Below are positions 59,073 to 64,000 of a stretch of 64,000 nucleotides of DNA, piece by piece. The translations under genes and the position numbers were made by a program. The stretch is from Planotetraspora silvatica. GTDB lineage: Bacteria; Actinomycetota; Actinomycetes; Streptosporangiales; Streptosporangiaceae. Within the stretch, counting starts at the first letter, position 1; each line of letters opens with the position of its first letter. The notes under the pieces are model-generated. The model was not told where the DNA came from and made no database searches. It was given only the letters and a program-made list of their open reading frames with translations. The stretch spans positions 62,001 through 126,000 of the forward strand of contig NZ_BOOQ01000002.1 in the NCBI RefSeq assembly GCF_016863315.1, in the 5' to 3' direction.

Positions 59073-60521
59073 CTACCAGGTGGTGGGCTTGCCCTTCTGG
59101 AAGAGCCACACGTCGAAGAAGTTCGTCAGGTCCATGCCGGAGACCTTCTCCGCGCTGCTGATGAACTCGGCGGTGCTGGTGTTGCCGTACCGGTTGGTGG
59201 CGGCCCACTTCTTGACGAGCTTGAAGAAGGCGTCGTCGCCGATCTTGCCGCGGAGCGCGTGCAGCGTCATCGCGCCGCGGTTGTAGGGGACGTTGCCGAA
59301 CATGTCGACAGGACCGGGGTCGGTCGTGACGGTCTGCCAGAACGACGACGTCGCCGCACGCCCGTAGTTGCTCGTGCTGTTGAACGTCTGGTCCACGGTG
59401 GCGCCACCGGTGTGCTCGGTGTACATCCACTGGGAGTACGTCGCGAAGCCCTCGTTGAGCCAGATGTCGGACCAGCGGCTGAGCGACACGCTGTCGCCGA
59501 ACCACTGGTGGGCGAGCTCGTGTGCCATCGTGCCGACGCCCGGGGCGCTGGAGAAGATCGGCTTGGTCTGGCTCTCCAGGGCGTAGCCGACGTCGGGGGC
59601 CCGGTCGATGATCGCGCCCGCCGTGTCGAAGGGATAGGGGCCGAAGATCGAGGAGAAGTACTCGACGATGTCCGGGATCTGGGCGACGGCGGCGGCCGAC
59701 TGGGTGACGAGCCGCGGGTCCACCGCCGTGTAGATCGGCAGGCCGCCGGACGTCTTCGACTTGGTGACGGTGAAGTTCCCGATCGTCACCGTGGACAGGT
59801 ACGTCGCCATGGGCTCGCGCGAGTCCCACACGAACGTCGTCCAGCCCTTCTTCGTCTTCTGCGACTCCAGCCGGCCGTTGCCGACCGCGGTGACGCCCTC
59901 GGGGACGGTCGCGTGGAAGGTGAAGGTGGCCTTGTCCGTCGGGTGGTCGTTGCCCGGGAACCACGCGGGAGAGCCCTGCGGCTCGCCCGGCACGAACACG
60001 CCGTCGTCGGTGGGCACCCAGCCCTCGATGGACTCGTCGGGGTCCGTGACGACCGGAGGCGTGCCCTTGTACTTCACGACCACCGTGAAGTGGCGCCCCT
60101 TGCCCAGGTCGTGCCGGGGGGTCACGACGAGTTCCTGGCCGCTGCGCTCGAACGCCGACCGGTGCCCGTCCACGGTGAGGGACGTGATCTCCGGCCCGCG
60201 GAAGTCGAGGTCGAACCGGTTCAGGCCCTGGGTCGCGACCGCGGTGATCGTCGTCGTCGCGTCCATGATCCGGGTGGCGGGGTCGTAGGTGAAGGCGATG
60301 TCGTAGTGCTTCACGTCGTAGCCGCCGTTGCCGGCGTCGGGGAAGTAAGGGTCCCCGACGCCGGCGGCGCCCGCCGAATAGTGCGGCTTGCCAGGCCCTC
60401 CGTGATCCCGGTGATCCCCGTGGTCTCCGGACGAGGCGAAGGCCGGCTGCGCCCCCTGGGCGATCAGCAGGCCGAGCAGCGCGGCCGAGGAGGCCGCGGC
60501 GCCGAGACGTCGCGATGTCAT
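59073..60521 (-). CDS. Secreted M1-family zinc aminopeptidase
   Basis: A 482-residue exported metallopeptidase. The signal peptide (RLGAAASSAALLGLLIAQGAQPAFA) precedes a His/Asp/Gly-rich segment and the M1 N-terminal beta domain (YDVKHYDIAFTYDPATRIMDATTTI). Zinc ligands are in TMAHELAHQWFGDSV (His and His, about 333-337) and WLNEGFATYSQW (Glu, about 356). The protein is short for M1 and lacks the C-terminal helical domain, as in other secreted actinobacterial members. GGAAGGAA precedes ATG 60521. It follows the M14 peptidase gene on the same strand, 93 bases away across a strong hairpin. Confidence 0.94.
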   Translation of the reverse strand: MTSRRLGAAASSAALLGLLIAQGAQPAFASSGDHGDHRDHGGPGKPHYSAGAAGVGDPYFPDAGNGGYDVKHYDIAFTYDPATRIMDATTTITAVATQGLNRFDLDFRGPEITSLTVDGHRSAFERSGQELVVTPRHDLGKGRHFTVVVKYKGTPPVVTDPDESIEGWVPTDDGVFVPGEPQGSPAWFPGNDHPTDKATFTFHATVPEGVTAVGNGRLESQKTKKGWTTFVWDSREPMATYLSTVTIGNFTVTKSKTSGGLPIYTAVDPRLVTQSAAAVAQIPDIVEYFSSIFGPYPFDTAGAIIDRAPDVGYALESQTKPIFSSAPGVGTMAHELAHQWFGDSVSLSRWSDIWLNEGFATYSQWMYTEHTGGATVDQTFNSTSNYGRAATSSFWQTVTTDPGPVDMFGNVPYNRGAMTLHALRGKIGDDAFFKLVKKWAATNRYGNTSTAEFISSAEKVSGMDLTNFFDVWLFQKGKPTTW

Positions 60522-60536
60522 GCGGTTCCTTCCATC

Positions 60537-60567
60537 GGGTCCGGCCGGGGAAGGCCCGGCCGGACCC
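60537..60567 (-). terminator. Perfect 13-bp hairpin between the M14 and M1 peptidase genes
   Basis: GGGTCCGGCCGGG and CCCGGCCGGACCC pair perfectly around GAAGG. The structure ends 15 bases before the M1 start codon. It may reduce read-through from the M14 gene or stabilise its mRNA; no U-run is present. Confidence 0.55.
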
Positions 60568-60614
60568 GTCGTGCGTGTGTTCTCGAGAGGGTGGATCTTC
60601 TGTCGGCGGCTGTG

Positions 60615-63434
60615 TCAGCCGACGACGGAACGCAGCGGGATCTGCTCGGTGCGCAGGGCGCTGACGAGGTCGCGGAGGAACGGGTGCTCGTCGGCCGCGA
60701 GTCCCTCCGGGTTCGGGATGGTGATGTAGGCCGAGCCGTTCGCCTCCGCCGTCTGCGCGGTGTCCGTGTACCGCCTGACGACGGCCTCGGTCCTGGCCAG
60801 GTCGGAGCCGGCGACCTCGATGCTGATCGGCCGCCACTGCCCGCCGAGATCGGCCGGCTCGGGAGCCTCGGCGGCCGCCGACCGCAGAGCCTCCACACCG
60901 GCCAGCGGAGCAACGGTGCGCTGCGCCGCCGCGGCCGCCGGAGCCTCGGGCTCGAGCAGCGCGTTGGCCACGAGGTGGATGCCGTTCTCGTTGTAGGCGC
61001 GGAAAAGCGGATTGTATGCGAACAGCACGGCGTGCCCGGTGCCGGTCGGCTCGTCGACGAGCGAGACCGTGCCCTTGAGGACGTCGGCCCCGACCGTGTA
61101 GCCGTTGGACCAGAACGTGTCGTCCGCCGGGTAGGACAGGACGTTCGTGCCGGTCTGGCTCGGGTTCAGGATCGGGTCGCTGTTGTTGAACTGGAAGTCC
61201 TCGGCCGGGCGGCCGAGCGCAACCGGAGTGCCGTTCGCCACGTCGACCCGGAAGTGCGAGCCGATCACCTGGTAGCCGGTCGGCTTGGCCTTCTCCGTGG
61301 TGGAGGTGAGGCCGGCGGATCGGGCGAGCCGGGTGCCCTCGTTGCGGAGCCCGACGTAGGTGCCGCCCGCGGCCACCCACGCCTTGAGGTTGGCCAGGCC
61401 TTCGGCCGTCAGGCCGCCGGTCGAGCTGTTGCCGTCCGGGACCACCAGGGCGGTGCGCCCGGTGAAGGCGGGGGTGTTGCCGTTGATGTCCGCCGCGGTC
61501 ACCTGCGTGAGGTTGAGGCCCCAGTGGTCGCCCAGCACGTAGCGCGCCTCGCCGTACGAGCCGGAGGTCGTGGAGATGCCGGTGCCGGCGAACAGGCCGG
61601 TGTCGGGCAGGCTCAGCGGGGTGCCGGAGACCGGCTTGGAGCTCGCGCCGACGGTCACGCCGAGCGGCCGGGCCAGGTCGTCCAGATCGTGCTCGCTGAT
61701 CTCGCGGGCGGACAGGCTGACCCGCCCGGTCGTGAGGTCACGCGAGACCGGGACTCCCGAGCCGAGCAGCCGGAAGGTGAGCTCGGACGCGGCGGCCGAG
61801 TCCATCGGGTAGGTGTAGGAGCCGTCCTTGTGGGCCCGGCCGTCCGTGCCGCCGTCGATGCGCTTGACCCGCTCCGCCTTCGGGGACAGCGTGTCTCCGG
61901 TGGCGATGGTGTCGATCCCCATCAGCAGCGGGTTGCTCCACGAGGAGACGTCGTAGAAGTACGGGAAGGGAACGTAGGGGTCCTCGGCGAGCAGCGCCTG
62001 AATCCAGTGCTTCTGCGGCTGGTTCATCGGGATCCAGTACGCGCCCTCGGGAACCGTCAGGTTCTTGGCGGACCGGCCTCCGAAGACCCGCGCGTTCGGG
62101 ACCTTCAGCGAGCGCTCGACCTTGTAGACCTCGACGTCCATGCCGCGAAGCCGTTCCACGAGCTTGCGCACGTCACCGAGCTGACGGTCGGGCAGCAGGA
62201 AGTACGACTTGATCTTGACGTCGGGCACCGGGAACTGGACGGTGTTCGTGGGCTGCACGACCTCGTTGGGCTCGAGCGTGCCCGCGGCGCCCTCCTTGAG
62301 CGCGGTCTGCCAGATGTCGTAGTACCCGCCGAGGATCTCCCGCTTGTTGTCCGCGGCCCAGCCGGTGGTGGCCCACTGGGTGTTGAACTGCTGCTGGACC
62401 CGGTCCTCGACGGCCGAGGAGCTGCCCTTTTCGAAGGTCATGCCCGCGGCGCCGAAGCCCGTGGCCGGCGCGGTGTCGCCGTAACCCATGTAGAACAGGT
62501 CGTACGTCGCGTAGTTGAAGTAGCACTCCGTGGTGACCGCGCCCGCGCACGCGCCGTTGTACCCGAAGCCCGCGGCGTTGGCCGCCCCGATGCGGTTGAT
62601 CCAGTCGACCGGCTGGTCGGCGATCTCGTGGTGGATCGGGTCGGCGTTCGGCGGGAAGAAGTACTGCCGCCCGCCCATCTCGTGGGCGTCGACGAAGATC
62701 TGCGGCGGGTAGTCGCGCAACATCGCGACCTTGCCGTCGGTCTCCGGCTGCGTCCGGGCGAACCAGTCGCGGTTGAGGTCGAAGCCGCGGTCGTTCGTCC
62801 TGCGGTTGGCGTCGCGCCCGTCGGGGTTCTGGGTCGGCACGATGACCGTGACGAGGTTGTCGTTGCGCTTGGTCACGTCGCAGGACAGACCGGACGACAA
62901 CTCGTACAGCGTCTTGAGCGCGGCGTCGGCGCCGCTCGTCTCACCGCCGTGAACGTTCCCGGCCACCCAGACGATCGCCGGGGTGTCCTTGGCGATGCGG
63001 GCCGCCTTGTCGGGCCGCAGGGAACGCGGGTCGCGCAGCGACTTGACCTGCTCGGCGATCTCGGCCAGTTCCTTGCGGCCCATGTGGTCCTTGCCGGACA
63101 CGATGGCGTACGGCAGTGCCTGGCCGGTGAAGCTGTGCGCGATCGTCCCGGTGACCACGCGGTCGGAGGCGCGTCCCACCGCGTCGACGTACGCCCTGAT
63201 CTCGCCTGTCGTGACCACCCGGGACTGGCCCTTGCCCAGGGGGAACCCGAAGAACGACTCGGGGCTCGGCACGGAGGCCAGATGGGCGTTCGGATCCTGG
63301 CTGCATTTCGGCCCGTGTGTATTCGCGCTTGCCGACGGGATGAACGGCAGTGTGAACGCCGTCAGCGCGATGACCGCGACACTTGTGGCCTTGCCGAAAG
63401 GAAATCTTCTGTACGACGCCGTACTCGGCCGCAC
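60615..63434 (-). CDS. Secreted M14-family zinc carboxypeptidase
   Basis: A 939-residue exported peptidase. After the signal peptide (ATSVAVIALTAFTLPFIPSASA) comes an M14 catalytic domain: zinc His/Glu in GNVHGGETSG (about 163-166), RTNDRGFDLNRDWF for substrate carboxylate, the third ligand His in VDAHEMGG (about 246) and the catalytic Glu region AGMTFEKGSSS (about 335). The rest (about 400-939) holds a ThuA/GATase-like alpha/beta region (LKAWVAAGGTYVGLRNEGTRLA) and a C-terminal domain of unknown role. AGGAGG precedes GTG 63434. It is transcribed ahead of the M1 gene and divergent from the second kinase gene. Confidence 0.93.
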   Translation of the reverse strand: MRPSTASYRRFPFGKATSVAVIALTAFTLPFIPSASANTHGPKCSQDPNAHLASVPSPESFFGFPLGKGQSRVVTTGEIRAYVDAVGRASDRVVTGTIAHSFTGQALPYAIVSGKDHMGRKELAEIAEQVKSLRDPRSLRPDKAARIAKDTPAIVWVAGNVHGGETSGADAALKTLYELSSGLSCDVTKRNDNLVTVIVPTQNPDGRDANRRTNDRGFDLNRDWFARTQPETDGKVAMLRDYPPQIFVDAHEMGGRQYFFPPNADPIHHEIADQPVDWINRIGAANAAGFGYNGACAGAVTTECYFNYATYDLFYMGYGDTAPATGFGAAGMTFEKGSSSAVEDRVQQQFNTQWATTGWAADNKREILGGYYDIWQTALKEGAAGTLEPNEVVQPTNTVQFPVPDVKIKSYFLLPDRQLGDVRKLVERLRGMDVEVYKVERSLKVPNARVFGGRSAKNLTVPEGAYWIPMNQPQKHWIQALLAEDPYVPFPYFYDVSSWSNPLLMGIDTIATGDTLSPKAERVKRIDGGTDGRAHKDGSYTYPMDSAAASELTFRLLGSGVPVSRDLTTGRVSLSAREISEHDLDDLARPLGVTVGASSKPVSGTPLSLPDTGLFAGTGISTTSGSYGEARYVLGDHWGLNLTQVTAADINGNTPAFTGRTALVVPDGNSSTGGLTAEGLANLKAWVAAGGTYVGLRNEGTRLARSAGLTSTTEKAKPTGYQVIGSHFRVDVANGTPVALGRPAEDFQFNNSDPILNPSQTGTNVLSYPADDTFWSNGYTVGADVLKGTVSLVDEPTGTGHAVLFAYNPLFRAYNENGIHLVANALLEPEAPAAAAAQRTVAPLAGVEALRSAAAEAPEPADLGGQWRPISIEVAGSDLARTEAVVRRYTDTAQTAEANGSAYITIPNPEGLAADEHPFLRDLVSALRTEQIPLRSVVG

Positions 63435-63650
63435 CTATGCCTCCTGGAGGGGCGGGGGACGGCGCATCCTCAGGCGAGAACCCGCCATCCTCGGAGAAAT
63501 GACACCGCTGTGGTGCCGGAGAGAGCCGATAGTGATCGTATTCGGAGGTAATAAAACGGGCAAGAGGGGCAGAACTTAACAAAGTCGCAGAATGAAATGT
63601 GCGGTTTTCGGGCATGATCAAGTGCCCTTTCCGGCCCGTCCGCAGGTCTT

Positions 63651-63661
63651 GTGGGACGATT
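63651..63661 (+). promoter_or_regulatory. Upstream element shared by the two kinase genes (copy 2)
   Basis: Second copy of GTGGGACGATT, 24 bases before the GTG of the truncated kinase gene. The rest of the 250-base divergent gap (63435-63684) holds an A/T-rich stretch and GGGCA-TGATCAAG-TGCCC at 63610-63627; I see no gene in it. Confidence 0.45.
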
Positions 63662-63684
63662 CAGGAGTTTCCGGAAGGGGTCAG

Positions 63685-64000
63685 GTGAACGACGGACGTC
63701 GCATCGCGGGCAGGTATCACCTGCTCGAAGCCATCGGGCGCGGCGGCATGGGGATCGTCTGGCGTGCCCACGACGAGGTGCTCGACCGTACGGTGGTCGT
63801 CAAAGAGGTGCTCCACCGCACGGCTGACGAGCAGGAGCGCGCGGCGTTCAACCAGCGGACCGTCCGCGAGGCACGGGCGGCCGGCCGCCTGTCCCATCCC
63901 GGCGTGGTCGTCGTCCATGACGTGATCGAGGCGGACGGCAGGCCCTGGATCGTCATGCAGTTCGTCCAGGGACGGTCGCTCGGCGCGGTGCTTCGCGAGT
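63685..64000 (+). CDS. Ser/Thr protein kinase, N-terminal part (cut by window end)
   Basis: The first 105 codons of a second Hanks-type kinase, running off the window. It has IAGRYHLLEAIGRGGMGIVWRAHDEVLDRTVVVKEV with the ATP-binding Lys, then REARAAGRLSHPGVVVVHDVIEADGRPWIVMQFV. Identity to the kinase gene at 56008 is high across this part, so they are paralogues. AAGGGG precedes GTG 63685. Whether it carries the same linker, membrane segment and external domain cannot be seen. Confidence 0.9.
   Translation, partial: MNDGRRIAGRYHLLEAIGRGGMGIVWRAHDEVLDRTVVVKEVLHRTADEQERAAFNQRTVREARAAGRLSHPGVVVVHDVIEADGRPWIVMQFVQGRSLGAVLRE

Noticed and set aside
58950-63551. 1533-codon plus-strand open frame
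   Set aside because: Antisense to the M1 and M14 peptidase genes, which carry signal peptides and intact zinc motifs.

Overview
The window is high-GC actinobacterial chromosome, most likely from the Streptosporangiales (Streptosporangium/Nonomuraea/Microbispora-like). The grounds are pervasive G/C at third codon positions, many GTG starts, 4-bp ATGA operon overlaps, a PriA-type hisA without a visible trpF, the his/trp/lgt/gltBD content, an actinobacterial TIGR03085 protein and paired Ser/Thr kinases. No rRNA, tRNA, CRISPR or recognisable insertion sequence was found.

Layout. 0-3 kb: a lipoprotein and a secreted S8 protease, tail to tail around a repeat array. 3.2-9.2 kb: gltB-gltD, leftward. 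9.4-11 kb: a BpsA-like branched polyamine synthase with an extra C-terminal domain. 11-20.6 kb: a long leftward gene group (hisI, trp-operon membrane protein, CD225/dispanin protein, DUF2752 protein, trpC, trpB, trpA, then mauE, a DsbA-like protein, lgt, a VIT1-type transporter and an anchored protein). 20.7-36 kb: about 15 kb of mixed-strand accessory genes (GntR regulator, cache-domain protein, polyamine-type ABC importer, heterodimeric ABC exporter, two tiny paralogous membrane proteins, glutamine-synthetase-like enzyme, LacI regulator) lying between hisI and the rest of the his operon. 36-42 kb: hisD-hisC-hisB-(50-aa orf)-hisH-orf-priA-ridA-hisF, leftward. 42-50.4 kb: ThuA-ricin lectin protein, YbaK, amidase, divergent MurA with Asp in place of the active-site Cys, and a bifunctional PBP. 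50.4-64 kb: MerR regulator, dnaE, a DAHP-synthase-like/chorismate mutase fusion behind a probable Tyr/Phe attenuator, two Ser/Thr kinases (the second cut by the window end), GNAT, and secreted M1 and M14 metallopeptidases.

The most unusual element is a repeat family at four gene 3' ends (about 0.9-1.3, 3.1-3.2, 25.4-25.8 and 50.2-50.4 kb). A head, GTGATCATGCACRNRTTCGG, recurs at almost exactly 53-bp steps with a weaker conserved tail. In the two large arrays four forward units face four or five inverted units, and the innermost pair has identical geometry (12-bp arm, 11-nt loop, 12-bp arm). One array separates the binding-protein gene from the permease genes of the polyamine-type importer; another supplies the last codons of the PBP gene. 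The arrangement recalls enterobacterial REP/BIME elements, but the sequence and phasing are not a family I recognise.

Functionally the window links nitrogen assimilation (gltBD, GS-like enzyme), polyamines (BpsA-like synthase, importer with GntR/cache control), aromatic and histidine biosynthesis, and the cell envelope (Lgt, MurA, PBP, thiol redox pair, secreted peptidases).
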